A stretch of 64,000 bases of DNA, from positions 372,001 to 436,000 of the forward strand of contig NZ_VCPD01000003.1 in the NCBI RefSeq assembly GCF_005938215.1. The letters are read 5' to 3'. This DNA is from Ruegeria sediminis. GTDB taxonomy: Bacteria; Pseudomonadota; Alphaproteobacteria; Rhodobacterales; Rhodobacteraceae. Under the pieces are notes generated by a model. It saw nothing but the letters and a program-made list of their open reading frames with translations, made no database searches and was not told where the DNA came from. A program made the position numbers and the translations under genes. Of this stretch, positions 37,387 to 46,614 are shown piece by piece. The stretch's first letter is position 1. Every line of letters starts with the position of its first letter.

Positions 37387-37773
37387 ATGAAACGGTTCCT
37401 TGCCATTTGCGCCATCGCCGGCCTGCCCGCCCTTCCCGCCGCCGCCGAAGAAGAGACCGGGCCGTCCCTGATGGAACAGGGGGCCGAGCTGTTCTTCGAA
37501 GGGCTGCGGCAGGAAATGGAGCCGGCGCTGGACAGCCTGCGGGGCATGGCCGAAGAATTCGGCCCCTCGATCCGGTCGTTTCTCGAAGTGATGGGCCCGG
37601 CGCTGGCCGAACTGGCGACCGAGGTCCGCGACTGGAGCGCCTATGAGGCGCCTGAAATGCTGCCCAACGGCGACATCATCATTCGCAAGAAGCCGCAGCC
37701 CGAACCGGACGCACCGCAGGACGACGGCCAGAACGAGGGACCAGAGGCGCCGGACGGCGGAACCGACATCTAG
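37387..37773 (+). CDS. Small exported protein, Rhodobacterales type
   Basis: A 128-aa protein with a Sec signal peptide (MKRFLAICAIAGLPALPAAA). A helical, acidic region (LMEQGAELFFEGLRQEMEPALDSLRGMAEEFGP) and a disordered Pro/Asp/Glu tail (PDAPQDDGQNEGPEAPDGG) follow. Such proteins are sometimes mislabelled AAA+ ATPase, but no Walker motif is present. Function unknown. ATG 37387 gives the clean signal peptide. 38 bp after the endonuclease-like gene. Confidence 0.75.
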   Translation: MKRFLAICAIAGLPALPAAAEEETGPSLMEQGAELFFEGLRQEMEPALDSLRGMAEEFGPSIRSFLEVMGPALAELATEVRDWSAYEAPEMLPNGDIIIRKKPQPEPDAPQDDGQNEGPEAPDGGTDI

Positions 37774-37805
37774 CCGGGGACAGGGGCCGTCTACCGACCC
37801 ACACG

Positions 37806-39350
37806 TCATTTCTGCACGGTCACCTTGACCTCGGACTTGAGCGCATCCGCAAGGGATTTCAGCCTGGCCTCGGCCACTTCGCTGAATAGCGGAACCGTGG
37901 CCTTGGGCAGGACGAGCTCAAGCACCTTCTTTTTCGGATAGAAGCGCAGCCTGCCCATCTTGACCTCATGCTGCATCCAGAGCATCGCGCCAAAACGCAT
38001 GGCCTTGCCCAGAACTTCGGCCTGCTTCTGGCCGTTCTCGTCGAGCAATCCGTAAAGCGCCTCGAACTGATCGCTTTCGCGCTTGTTCCGGTAGCGATGC
38101 TGAAGCGCGAGACCGATGAAAATGCGCTCGGAATGCTTCAGGCCGCCCAGGTTCGCGCGGGTCACGTTGTCGAAACAGATTTCGGCCCGGTAATCCGGAT
38201 GCGCCCGCCACGAGACATCGTGCAGCAGGCAGGCCGCCTTGATCAGCCGCACCTTCGACGCCGGAGCCGAGCGGAACAGCGGCATGACGAAGTCGAACAG
38301 ATGTTTGCCGAATCCCGGCAGGCGGGCATCCTTGGCTTCGGAGAAGTAACTGGCTTCGATCAGCGGATCGCGGTCCCGCAGGCGCTGCGGCATCTGTTCG
38401 TAAAGCAGCCCCTCGCGGATGCCGTAGCTCGATATGGCGATGTCCTTGGGCTTGAAGGTCCGGATCAGGCGCGACAGCACGTCCATCGCATAGGGCAGCA
38501 GCGCCATGCGCGACCCGGACACGCCCGCCTTGGAGCGGATCTTTTCGGGATCTGACGCTTCGATGAACTTGATCGTGTCCCGGACCTGTTTCGTGGTCAT
38601 GCGGTATTCGTGCAGGACCTTCAGCGGGTATCCCCGCCGCAGCATGTCGATACGGGCAAAGGCGCGCCAGCTGCCGCCAACCAGAAACAGCCTGTCCCGC
38701 TGGGGGCCAAGCCGGTTCGTCAGATCTTCCATGACCGCCTTGATGTGGTCCTTGCGGCCACGCCGGCCGCCCTTGATGTCCTTGAGCTTCAGCGGGCCGA
38801 GCGGCGTGCTGACCCGGCGCCCGACCTTGCCGCCGCCGATCTCGGCCAGTTCCATAGAAGACCCGCCAATGTCGCAGATCAGACCGTGCGCGCCCGGCCA
38901 TCCCAGCAGCACACCCTGCGCGGAAAGCCGGGCCTCTTCCTCGCCGTTGATGACGGCGATGCGCAGACCGGTTTCTCTTTCGACTTCGGCGCAGAACTCG
39001 GGCCCGTCGGACGCCTCGCGAACGGCGGCCGTCGCCACCGCGTGCAGGGGCGGCAGATCGAGATCGGCGGCCAGATGCTGGAAACGTCTGAGGGCGTCCA
39101 TCGCGCGGACGCGGCCGCGCGGGTTCAGGCGGCCGGTATCGGACAGGCCGGCACCCAGGGCGCACATGACCTTTTCGTTGTAGAAATAAGCGGGCGAGCG
39201 GGCAGCCCCGTCGAAGACGACCATCCGGACCGAGTTCGATCCCACATCCACCACGCCGACCCGGGACAGGGCGCGGGCGCTGGGGTCGTCGAACAAGGGT
39301 CGGCCAAATGGCCCCCAATCGGGAACGGTGGTTTCGGCTGGTTTGTCCAT
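37806..39350 (-). CDS. ppx: Exopolyphosphatase (Ppx/GppA)
   Basis: A 514-aa ASKHA-fold phosphatase hydrolysing polyphosphate or pppGpp. Phosphate-1 motif VVDVGSNSVRMVVFDG is near residue 34, phosphate-2 DIGGSSMELAEIGGG near 165. The C-terminal HD-like helical region has LLHDVSWRAHPDYR. Start ATG 39350 (MDKPAETTVPDWGPFG); sequence upstream in frame overlaps hdaA. It lies 49 bp downstream of hdaA. In many related genomes ppk sits between them, and here it does not. Confidence 0.92.
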   Translation of the reverse strand: MDKPAETTVPDWGPFGRPLFDDPSARALSRVGVVDVGSNSVRMVVFDGAARSPAYFYNEKVMCALGAGLSDTGRLNPRGRVRAMDALRRFQHLAADLDLPPLHAVATAAVREASDGPEFCAEVERETGLRIAVINGEEEARLSAQGVLLGWPGAHGLICDIGGSSMELAEIGGGKVGRRVSTPLGPLKLKDIKGGRRGRKDHIKAVMEDLTNRLGPQRDRLFLVGGSWRAFARIDMLRRGYPLKVLHEYRMTTKQVRDTIKFIEASDPEKIRSKAGVSGSRMALLPYAMDVLSRLIRTFKPKDIAISSYGIREGLLYEQMPQRLRDRDPLIEASYFSEAKDARLPGFGKHLFDFVMPLFRSAPASKVRLIKAACLLHDVSWRAHPDYRAEICFDNVTRANLGGLKHSERIFIGLALQHRYRNKRESDQFEALYGLLDENGQKQAEVLGKAMRFGAMLWMQHEVKMGRLRFYPKKKVLELVLPKATVPLFSEVAEARLKSLADALKSEVKVTVQK

Positions 39351-39399
39351 CTTTCTCCGGCCCTTGCCGCTGGCAGGATGCGAAATCCCGTGTTTCAGG

Positions 39400-40089
39400 T
39401 CAATTGCCGGCCCGTGCGGCATCTGCGTCATCGTTGAGCACCCGGATGGCGAGCGCGCGGGTGATCTCGCGCTTTTCGGCCAGCGCGACGCGGTCCAGAC
39501 GCCGGACCACCTCGGCGGCGGTCGCAAAGCGGCGGTCCATGTGTTTCACCAGATAGGGAATAACCTCGGGGCGCGGGTTGAGTTGCCGGTCCACGAACAG
39601 TTTGGCAAGCACAGCGCAGAGCAGCGCGTCGTCGGGCGGCTCCAGCGCCACGTGATGCGCGCCCTCGATCCGGCTTTGCAGATCCGCAAGGGGCAGATGC
39701 CAGAGGTTGGGCGTCAGACGGCCGGTCATCAGCAGGGCCTTGCCCTCGGCCAGCACGAGGTTGTGCAGGTGGAACAGGGTCTTCTGCTGCTCCATGTCGC
39801 CAGCGATATCGGGCACGTCCTCTACCGCGACCGGGCCGCGGGCCAGGTCGGGCACGTCCTCGTGCCCCAGCGCCGCCGCCTGCACGATCCGCCCGCCGGT
39901 CTCGCCCGCCCAGACATGGGCCAGATGGGTCTTGCCGGATCCGGCGGGGCCGCTCAGCACCATCTTCTTTCCCGGCCAGGACGAGGCCGAGATCATCGCG
40001 ACAGCCAGGGCGTTTGCCGGCGAGACAAAGAAATCCTCCCGCCCCAGCGCCGTCTTGGCTGGCAGATCAAAGCTCAGTTGTCTGGCCAT
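39400..40089 (-). CDS. hdaA: HdaA, DnaA-related regulatory inactivation protein
   Basis: A 229-aa DnaA-family AAA+ protein. The beta-clamp-binding motif QLSFDLP is at the very N-terminus. Walker A GPAGSGKTHLAH is at about 46-57, and VAVEDVPDI is the Walker B region. The C-terminal lid/AAA helix includes RFATAAEVVRRLDRVALAEKREIT. With the clamp it promotes ATP hydrolysis by DnaA, limiting re-initiation. The ATG abuts the stop of the AI-2E transporter gene (0-bp gap), so translation is coupled. Confidence 0.92.
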   Translation of the reverse strand: MARQLSFDLPAKTALGREDFFVSPANALAVAMISASSWPGKKMVLSGPAGSGKTHLAHVWAGETGGRIVQAAALGHEDVPDLARGPVAVEDVPDIAGDMEQQKTLFHLHNLVLAEGKALLMTGRLTPNLWHLPLADLQSRIEGAHHVALEPPDDALLCAVLAKLFVDRQLNPRPEVIPYLVKHMDRRFATAAEVVRRLDRVALAEKREITRALAIRVLNDDADAARAGN

Positions 40090-41163
40090 TCAGTCGTCGT
40101 CCTGCTCCTGTCCGACAAGCCCCGTATACAGGCGGCTGGTCAGATACTGCCCCGTGGCAAATCGCGCAAGCACGCCCAGGGCCGCGGCCACCGGAACCGC
40201 GATCAGCATTCCGACAAAGCCGAACAGGGCGCCGAAGACCGACAGCGCCAGCAACAGCCAGACCGGATGCAGACCGACGGAACTGCCGACCAGCTTGGGG
40301 GTCAGGAAATTCCCCTCGACCACCTGGCCGGTGACGAAAATGGCGGCGACCAGCCCGATTGAGGCCCAGTCGCCCCAGAACTGGAACAGCGCCAGCCCGA
40401 TCGCCAGCGAGCCTCCGATCAGCGAGCCGAGATAGGGAATGAAGGTGATCAGCCCCGCGATGAAGCCCACGATCAGGCCGAATTGCAGGCCGACCGCCAT
40501 CAGGGCCACGGCATAGTAGGTGCCGAGGATCAGGCAGACGCTGCCCATGCCGCGCACGAAGGACGCCAGCACGTTGTCGATGTCGCCCGCCAGCCGCCGG
40601 ATCACCGGCGCGTGATCCCGCGGCAAAAGCTGGTCCAGCCGGGCGATCATCCGGTCCCAGTCCAGCAGCAGATAGACCGTCACCACAGGCACGATCACCA
40701 GCAGGATGACGACGTTGATCGCGGAACCCACCGATGCGACGATGGCCTGTACGACCTCTCCGGTCTTGGATTTGAGCGTTTCGCCGACGGAGACAAGGAA
40801 CTGATGCGTGTTGGAATTCCGGTCCAGAATCGCGGGGAACCGCTCTTCGATGAACGTGCGGAAGTTCTTGAAGAGCTGCGGAAACGCTTCGGTCAGTTCG
40901 ACCAGCTGGGTGACGAGGGCGGGCACCACCATCACCAGGGCAAGGACGAAAACGACCATGCCGACGATGCTGATAAGCGCCGTGGCGGCGATGCGCGACA
41001 GGCCCAGCCCTTCCAGCCGGTCCGCCACCGGGTCCAGGAAATAGGCGATGGCGCCGCCGATCACGAAGGGCAGCAGAACGTCCCCCAGCAGCCACAGGAC
41101 AAGGACGAAGACCGCCGCCGCAATACCCCAATACCTGAGCTGGTCCCTCACCGGCAAAGCCAT
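40090..41163 (-). CDS. AI-2E family transporter (PerM/YdiK-like)
   Basis: A 357-aa protein with about eight membrane helices: a pair at the N-terminus, a soluble middle, and a C-terminal block with GFIAGLITFIPYLGSLIGG, the family signature. Relatives include the proposed AI-2 exporter TqsA and Na+/H+ antiporters, so substrate is uncertain. ATG 41163 (MALPVRDQLRYWG) is the conserved start. It leads the unit with hdaA and ppx. Confidence 0.88.
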   Translation of the reverse strand: MALPVRDQLRYWGIAAAVFVLVLWLLGDVLLPFVIGGAIAYFLDPVADRLEGLGLSRIAATALISIVGMVVFVLALVMVVPALVTQLVELTEAFPQLFKNFRTFIEERFPAILDRNSNTHQFLVSVGETLKSKTGEVVQAIVASVGSAINVVILLVIVPVVTVYLLLDWDRMIARLDQLLPRDHAPVIRRLAGDIDNVLASFVRGMGSVCLILGTYYAVALMAVGLQFGLIVGFIAGLITFIPYLGSLIGGSLAIGLALFQFWGDWASIGLVAAIFVTGQVVEGNFLTPKLVGSSVGLHPVWLLLALSVFGALFGFVGMLIAVPVAAALGVLARFATGQYLTSRLYTGLVGQEQDDD

Positions 41164-41252
41164 CGTGCGTTCCTTCGTTGCGGCACTTGCAAACTTACTT
41201 GGCCCATGGGCGCGCGCGATGCAAGCAATTCGGGGACCGGGGAAATCGCCGT

Positions 41253-42227
41253 TCAGTTGTGCAAGGTGCCAAGCTCGGGCGTGTCGTCGCCCGCGGTCTC
41301 GTCGGACCAGTTGGTGCGCCAGATTTCCGCCGACCAGTGGCCGCAATGGACCGCGGGCCGGTCGAATCCGGGGATCGGCTCCAGCAGCGGTTTCACGACG
41401 ACATCGTGCCGCGGCACGGCGAAATAGGGGAAGGAATAGCGTTCCTGTCCCGAACGGTTCACCACCCGGTGCGGCGTGGATTTCAGCCGTCCGCCGGACC
41501 ACAGCTCCAGCATGTCGCCGATGTTGACGACGAAACCGCCCGGCGGGCAATCGGGCGTGATCCAGTCGCCGCCTCGCGTGCGCACCTCCAGCCCGCCGAC
41601 GGGATCGGGCGCGATGATGGTCAGGGCATCGGTGTCCTTGTGGGGGTGAATGCCGTACCCGTCCTCGTCGGGCGCCTGCGGCGGATAGTGCAGCAGGGTC
41701 ATGTTGGTCAGCGGGTCCTCGAACGCGCTGCGCAGGACGCCGGCTTCAAGACCGAGACCATCCTCCAGAGCGCCGAGCAACAGGAGGGCCACGGCGTCAA
41801 GCTCGGCCCAATAGCCCAAGATGGTTTTCCGCGCGGCCGGCACTTCGCGCGGCCAGCGGTTCGGCCCGTAAAGAGGGCAGGCGGCCCGGATCGGCGCGTC
41901 CTCCGGAACTTCCTGATGCAGCTTGTACCCCTCGTACCTGTCCGGAGTGCCGCTGCCGTCATTGGGCGTGAAGAACCCCATCGGAATGTAGCCGCGGTAA
42001 TTCTGGCGGGTGATCGCCTGATCCCATTTGTCCGGCTCAGGCACGTCGAAGATCTGGCGGACGACGGTGCGCATTGCCTCGATCGTTTCCTGGGCGACGC
42101 CTGTCCCGGTGACCGAAAGAAAGCCGATGCCGGTGCAGGCGTCCAGGATGCGCCCGACGGTTGCCGCCCGGTCCGGGTGGCCAGCGTCGCGCAACGGCGA
42201 AATGTCGATCGTCGGGATGCGTTCCAT
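41253..42227 (-). CDS. Isopenicillin N synthase-like 2OG-Fe(II) oxygenase
   Basis: A 324-aa non-haem iron oxygenase. The N-terminal DIOX_N part includes MERIPTIDISPLRD, and YIPMGFFTPND follows. The jelly-roll core has iron ligands in HPHKDTDALTI (HxD) and HRVVNRS, with the RYSF substrate/2OG motif after it. These match plant-type/IPNS-like enzymes, but not a specific beta-lactam pathway. It overlaps the FAD oxidoreductase by 1 bp (TGATG), so the two are translationally coupled and probably act on related substrates. Confidence 0.85.
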   Translation of the reverse strand: MERIPTIDISPLRDAGHPDRAATVGRILDACTGIGFLSVTGTGVAQETIEAMRTVVRQIFDVPEPDKWDQAITRQNYRGYIPMGFFTPNDGSGTPDRYEGYKLHQEVPEDAPIRAACPLYGPNRWPREVPAARKTILGYWAELDAVALLLLGALEDGLGLEAGVLRSAFEDPLTNMTLLHYPPQAPDEDGYGIHPHKDTDALTIIAPDPVGGLEVRTRGGDWITPDCPPGGFVVNIGDMLELWSGGRLKSTPHRVVNRSGQERYSFPYFAVPRHDVVVKPLLEPIPGFDRPAVHCGHWSAEIWRTNWSDETAGDDTPELGTLHN

Positions 42228-43591
42228 CAGTGGATCCTCACGCCTTGCCGGTCCAGCTCCTTCCGGACGGCCGCCATGTCAAGCTCGTCCAGCTCGCGGT
42301 TGCTGGTCAGCGCGATCGCCGCCGCGATGCCCGCGCCCTGTCCCTGGACCGCGCAGCAGGCCATGTTGCGCGTCGCCGCGTGCGCGATCCGGTCGCCGCC
42401 GGTCGAGCGTCCGGCGACCAGCAACCCCTTCACCCCCTTGGGCAGCATGGAGCGATAGGGGATCTGCATGTAGCGCCCGGTGGTCGGCAGGATCAGGATG
42501 CCGTAGCCGTCGATGAACTCGGGATAGATGCCGATCGAGTCCTCGAACCGGCCCTGGTTGCGGACATCCGACTCGGTCATGTTGTAGACGGCGTCGATCT
42601 TGCGGGTGTCCCGGATGCCGATGGTCATGCCGAAATTGCGCAGCCGCGCGTTTTCGCAGCCGGGCATGAACCGGCGCAGCGCGTCGATGGCCAGCATGGT
42701 CTGGCGGCGTCCCTCGATCTCGCCCCGGGTCAGGCTGTCCGGGTCCGTGCCGTCGATCCGGTCCAGGTGGATCAGGTTCATGTAGGTCAGCTCGCCCGTG
42801 TCATGCATCGCGCCCCATGTCCCCGCGATGGTGATCAGATGCGGCGGAATCAGGCCCTCGGCGATGGCCCGGGCGAAGGGCTTGTGGATGAAGGGCGAGA
42901 ACATGTCGTCCTCCTTGCCCGAGGTCTCGATGTTCCATTCGCCGCCGCCGCCCCAATCCTTGTAGGTCTGGGGATCGGCCTTGATCCCCTCGATGAAGGC
43001 GCGCTTGTCCACGCCGGCAAGGTGGAACATGACCGAGGCGGCCATCATCTTCTCCGGCGCGCTCTTGCAGGTCGGCGCACCCGCGCGTTCGGCCACGTCG
43101 GCGTCGCCGGTCGCGTCGATCACCACCCTGGCCAGGATCGCCTCGCGGCCCGCCTTGGATTCCGCGATCACGCCGACGACGCGGTCGCCTTCCATGATCG
43201 GCGCGACGAATTGCCGGTGTAGCATCGGATGGATGCCGGCCTCTTCCACTAGCCTGTCGGCCACCAGCTTGAACCCCTCGCTGTCGAGCTCATAGCTCAG
43301 CGACTGGCTTTCCGGGACGGCCGCGCCCATCTCCTTGGCGCGCTGCTCGAATTCCCAGCCGATGCCGCCGGCCTCGACCGTCTTTTCGTGCCGGTACCAG
43401 GCGAACCCTTCGACGCCGACCGCCGTGATGTTGCCGCCGAAACAGCCGAACCGGTCCATCAGCGACACCTCGGCCCCGGCGCGCGCCGCGGCAAGGGCCG
43501 CCGCCAGCCCGGCCGGACCCGATCCGACCACCAATACGTCCGTCTTGTGGGTTACTGGCGTCTGGCGTGCCGGTTCCGAAATATGTTCCAT
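42227..43591 (-). CDS. FAD-dependent oxidoreductase (FAD_oxidored family)
   Basis: A 454-aa flavoprotein. VVGSGPAGLAAALAAARAGAEVSLMDRFGCFGGN is the N-terminal FAD domain with the Cys often seen in this family. VIDATGDADVAERAGAPT and a C-terminal LLVAGRSTGGDRIAHAATRNMACCAVQGQGAGIAAA complete the fold. Start ATG 43591 (MEHISEPARQ) follows GAGGGGGG; longer frames upstream look artefactual. It leads a two-gene unit with the Fe(II) oxygenase. Substrate unknown. Confidence 0.87.
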   Translation of the reverse strand: MEHISEPARQTPVTHKTDVLVVGSGPAGLAAALAAARAGAEVSLMDRFGCFGGNITAVGVEGFAWYRHEKTVEAGGIGWEFEQRAKEMGAAVPESQSLSYELDSEGFKLVADRLVEEAGIHPMLHRQFVAPIMEGDRVVGVIAESKAGREAILARVVIDATGDADVAERAGAPTCKSAPEKMMAASVMFHLAGVDKRAFIEGIKADPQTYKDWGGGGEWNIETSGKEDDMFSPFIHKPFARAIAEGLIPPHLITIAGTWGAMHDTGELTYMNLIHLDRIDGTDPDSLTRGEIEGRRQTMLAIDALRRFMPGCENARLRNFGMTIGIRDTRKIDAVYNMTESDVRNQGRFEDSIGIYPEFIDGYGILILPTTGRYMQIPYRSMLPKGVKGLLVAGRSTGGDRIAHAATRNMACCAVQGQGAGIAAAIALTSNRELDELDMAAVRKELDRQGVRIH

Positions 43592-43632
43592 CTGGCCCCC
43601 CTCAACTTCGGTTGGCGCCACCATTTGAGTTC

Positions 43633-43648
43633 TTGATCGGCCAGTCAA
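43633..43648. promoter_or_regulatory. Candidate operator upstream of the flavoprotein/oxygenase pair
   Basis: TTGATCGGCCAGTCAA, a 16-bp imperfect palindrome (12 of 16 symmetric), 42 bp upstream of the flavoprotein ATG. The half-site gap is too wide for FNR. A GntR or TetR-type regulator would fit, but no regulator gene is adjacent. Confidence 0.35.
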
Positions 43649-43761
43649 TCTAAAATGCGACCAGCGCCCGGTCGCAAAAGCGCCAGAGTCCGATTGCCTG
43701 TCGCGCGTTGATCGCATAGACCGCCAACAAAACCGCCCGTGTGACGAAAAAGAGAGAGCCT

Positions 43762-45102
43762 ATGCGCCTGTCCCGCTATTTTCTGCCTGTTCTCAAGGAG
43801 AACCCTTCGGAGGCCCAGATCGTCAGCCATCGCCTGATGCTGCGCGCCGGGATGATCAAGCAAGCCGCCGCCGGAATCTACTCGTGGCTTCCCCTAGGCT
43901 TCAAGGTGCTGCGCAAGATCGAGAACATCGTCCACGAAGAACAGATCCGCGCCGGGCACATCCCGATGCTGATGCCGACGCTGCAATCGGCCGACCTGTG
44001 GCGCGAAAGCGGCCGCTATGACGACTACGGCCAGGAGATGCTGCGGATCAAGGACCGTCACGACCGCGACATCCTCTACGGTCCCACCAACGAAGAACTG
44101 ATCACCGACATCTTCCGCGGCCATGTCAGCAGCTACAAGGACCTGCCTCTGACGCTCTACCACATCCAGTGGAAGTTCCGCGACGAGATCCGCCCGCGCT
44201 TCGGCGTGATGCGGGGGCGCGAGTTCCTGATGAAGGACGGCTACAACTTCGACCTGACCAAGGAAGACGCGCTGCACGCCTACAACCGCCACCTGGTGAG
44301 CTATATCCGCACCTACGAACGGATGGGCCTGCAGGCGATCCCGATGCGCGCGGACAGCGGGCCCATCGGCGGCGACGACACCCACGAATTCCTGGTTTTG
44401 GCCGACACCGGCGAATCCGAGGTGTTCTATGACAGCGCCGTGACCGACATCCGCCTGGGCAGCCGCGAGATCGACTATGACGACAAGGCGCAGTGCCAGG
44501 CGGTGATGGAAGAGTTCACCTCGCTCTACGCCCGCACCGACGAAACCCACGACGAGGCCGTGTTCCAACAGATCCCCGAAGGCCGCCGCCGTTCGGCCCG
44601 CGGCATCGAGGTGGGGCAGATCTTCTACTTCGGCACCAAGTATTCCGAGCCGATGGGCGCCAACGTGCAGGGCCCCGACGGCAAGCAGGTGCCGGTTCAC
44701 ATGGGCAGCCACGGCATCGGCGTCAGCCGCCTGGTGGGCGCCATCATCGAGGCCAGCCACGACGACAAGGGCATCATCTGGCCCGAGGGGGTGACGCCCT
44801 TCCATTGCGGCATCGTCAACCTCAAGCAGGGCGACGACGAGGCGGATGCGGCCTGCGAACAGCTTTACGCCGCGCTGACCGCGCTCGGGCTGGAGCCGCT
44901 CTACGACGACCGCAATGAACGCGCGGGCGGTAAGTTCGCGACCATGGACCTGATCGGCCTGCCCTGGCGCATCACCGTCGGACCGCGCGGCCTCAAGAAC
45001 GGCGTGGTCGAACTGACCAGCCGCCGCACCGGCGAAAGCGAGGAACTGAGCCCCGAGGCGGCGGTCAGGCAGATCGCCGGGATCTATGGGCGCACAGGCT
45101 GA
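43762..45102 (+). CDS. proS: Prolyl-tRNA synthetase
   Basis: A 446-aa class II synthetase. Motif 2 is in [25 protein letters not shown] and motif 3 in [16 protein letters not shown]. The C-terminal anticodon-binding domain has [31 protein letters not shown]. It lacks the roughly 180-residue editing insertion of the E. coli type, as expected for alphaproteobacteria. Start ATG 43762 (MRLSRYFLP). Its last 17 bp overlap the glycosyltransferase. Confidence 0.97.
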   Translation: MRLSRYFLPVLKENPSEAQIVSHRLMLRAGMIKQAAAGIYSWLPLGFKVLRKIENIVHEEQIRAGHIPMLMPTLQSADLWRESGRYDDYGQEMLRIKDRHDRDILYGPTNEELITDIFRGHVSSYKDLPLTLYHIQWKFRDEIRPRFGVMRGREFLMKDGYNFDLTKEDALHAYNRHLVSYIRTYERMGLQAIPMRADSGPIGGDDTHEFLVLADTGESEVFYDSAVTDIRLGSREIDYDDKAQCQAVMEEFTSLYARTDETHDEAVFQQIPEGRRRSARGIEVGQIFYFGTKYSEPMGANVQGPDGKQVPVHMGSHGIGVSRLVGAIIEASHDDKGIIWPEGVTPFHCGIVNLKQGDDEADAACEQLYAALTALGLEPLYDDRNERAGGKFATMDLIGLPWRITVGPRGLKNGVVELTSRRTGESEELSPEAAVRQIAGIYGRTG

Positions 45103-45979
45103 CCCGACCGGCAAGCCGCTGATCTCGGTCGTTACGGCGACCTACAATCTGTTGTCGCAGGGCAGGGGAGACAGTTTCCGCCGCGTCGTGGATTGCATGG
45201 CGCGGCAGAATTGTCCCGTGGCCGAACACGTCATTCAGGACGGCGCTTCGACGGACGGAACCGTCGAGTTCATCCGGGGCCTGATTGACGGCGCCCCCAG
45301 ATCGCGCCTGATCAGCGCGCCGGATGGCGGGCTCTATGACGCCATGAACCGAGGGGTCGAAGCGGCCCGGGGCGACTATGTGCTGTTCCTGAATTCCGAC
45401 GACGCGCTGGCCTCGGACGGCGTGCTGAACGAGGCGGCCGAACGTCTTGCCAGCTGCCGCCCGGATTTCCTGTACGGGGCCACGCTTGGGCACACCGGCG
45501 ACGACGGCAATGCCGTGCGGTACCGCATGTCGCTCAAGGCGGTGCTGCAGAGGATGCCGTTCTGCCACAATTCGGTTTTCCTGCGGCGCGACGTGTTTCT
45601 GGGACTCGGCGGGCACGACACGCAGTTTCCCGTCGCCGCCGATTATGACCTGGTTCTGCGCCTGATCAGCGAGGGATATCGCGGCGAGCGGATGGAGCAT
45701 CCGGTTTCGCTGTTCTGGACTCGCGGGATTTCCGGCGACGCTGCGCGGACCGCCAAGGATTATGCCCGCGTGTGGGAGAAGTACTTTGCCGGGTATCGCG
45801 CGGCGCAAAACCTGACCCAAGGCGATTTTGAAACGTACTACCGCCGGGGGCACATGCCGGCGTCCCTGTTACTGGAAGTTTTGCGAAGGCCGGATACCCC
45901 CAGGTCCATCAAGGCTGCGGCGCGCCATAGCTTCTTCAAGACCCTGCGCCGTTCGCTGCAGCCCTGGCGTCGTTTCTAG
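45086..45979 (+). CDS. Family 2 glycosyltransferase
   Basis: A 297-aa GT-A fold transferase. Nucleotide-sugar start [16 protein letters not shown], then [16 protein letters not shown] and [30 protein letters not shown] (DxD-like), and [18 protein letters not shown]. It resembles putative colanic-acid/EPS-type glycosyltransferases; acceptor unknown. The only usable start, ATG 45086, lies inside proS (17-bp overlap, different frame). No other polysaccharide genes are nearby. Convergent 4-bp overlap with the next gene. Confidence 0.87.
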   Translation: MGAQADPTGKPLISVVTATYNLLSQGRGDSFRRVVDCMARQNCPVAEHVIQDGASTDGTVEFIRGLIDGAPRSRLISAPDGGLYDAMNRGVEAARGDYVLFLNSDDALASDGVLNEAAERLASCRPDFLYGATLGHTGDDGNAVRYRMSLKAVLQRMPFCHNSVFLRRDVFLGLGGHDTQFPVAADYDLVLRLISEGYRGERMEHPVSLFWTRGISGDAARTAKDYARVWEKYFAGYRAAQNLTQGDFETYYRRGHMPASLLLEVLRRPDTPRSIKAAARHSFFKTLRRSLQPWRRF

Positions 45980-46335
45980 GCGTTCGCGTCACCCGGGCGC
46001 GCACTCAGAATGTCGCCGTCGGCCTGGTCGCCTCGGGCGATCACGACGGGGCGTCCCAGCTTGCGGACCAGGTCCTTCAGGTCCAGCCCAAGAAACCGCA
46101 GCCCGCAGACCCGCGCGCCCGTTCGCGTGTCCGTCAGGCACAGCCGCCCGTCGCGGAACGCAAGCCGGTATCCCTTTTCCCTCAGAATGTCCGCCAGCGA
46201 CCCCCAATTGGCCGCGTTCGTGAACAGCGGACGGATGGCCGCCCGCAGCAGCGCCGCCGTTTCGCAGTCCATGTCGGATGAGGTGTTCGTGACCCCGGCC
46301 AGTCTGGGGCTTCCAAAGTGATTATGAAAATCCAT
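45976..46335 (-). CDS. Hypothetical protein (119 aa)
   Basis: An unrecognised soluble protein with a conserved-looking C-half: ILREKGYRLAFRDGRLCLTDTRTGARVCGLRFLGLDLKDLVRKLG. The frame is open to 46425, but a promoter predicted at 46375-46403 starts transcription near 46367. ATG 46335 has GAGG 8 bp upstream, so this start is preferred (MDFHNHFGSP). The upstream sequence is AT-rich compared with its surroundings. The C-half resembles a short domain I have seen in Rhodobacterales proteins, without known function. Confidence 0.65.
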   Translation of the reverse strand: MDFHNHFGSPRLAGVTNTSSDMDCETAALLRAAIRPLFTNAANWGSLADILREKGYRLAFRDGRLCLTDTRTGARVCGLRFLGLDLKDLVRKLGRPVVIARGDQADGDILSARPGDANA

Positions 46336-46374
46336 GAGCGTACCCTCGCTCCAATCGTACATTTCAACTTCACC

Positions 46375-46403
46375 ATTATGACAAAATTCCACGAAATAAT
46401 CAA
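46375..46403 (-). promoter_or_regulatory. Promoter of the 119-aa hypothetical protein
   Basis: Minus-strand TTGATT (46398-46403), 17-bp spacer, CATAAT (46375-46380). This is the best sigma-70-like match noticed in the window, in a locally AT-rich patch. Confidence 0.6.
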
Positions 46404-46511
46404 AACGCGAAATAATGTTTCGCATTCACCGTTGCTGGAAGGATTCAGTTTGCGCTCACATCCGGGGATTGTCCCGGCTGTCGCAACCGGATCGAGTGCT
46501 TTGCGGGAAAT

Positions 46512-46531
46512 CCGCCGCCGATCGGCGGCGG
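46512..46531. repeat. 20-bp perfect palindrome
   Basis: CCGCCGCCGATCGGCGGCGG, perfectly self-complementary without a loop, in the 279-bp divergent gap between the 119-aa gene and lolC. No T-tract; it may be a protein-binding site or a cruciform. Confidence 0.5.
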
Positions 46532-46614
46532 TGACCCGCCCTGCCCGCGAAACCAGACCTTGACCACGGCGGCATTTGGATTGAGGGTCCCGAAAAATTT
46601 TCATCGGAGCAGCA

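Noticed and set aside
43655..43680. GCGACC/GGTCGC hairpin followed by A or T residues upstream of proS
   Set aside because: The 6-bp stem has a short, interrupted T-tract in the minus direction and no gene ending there, so a terminator call is not supported.
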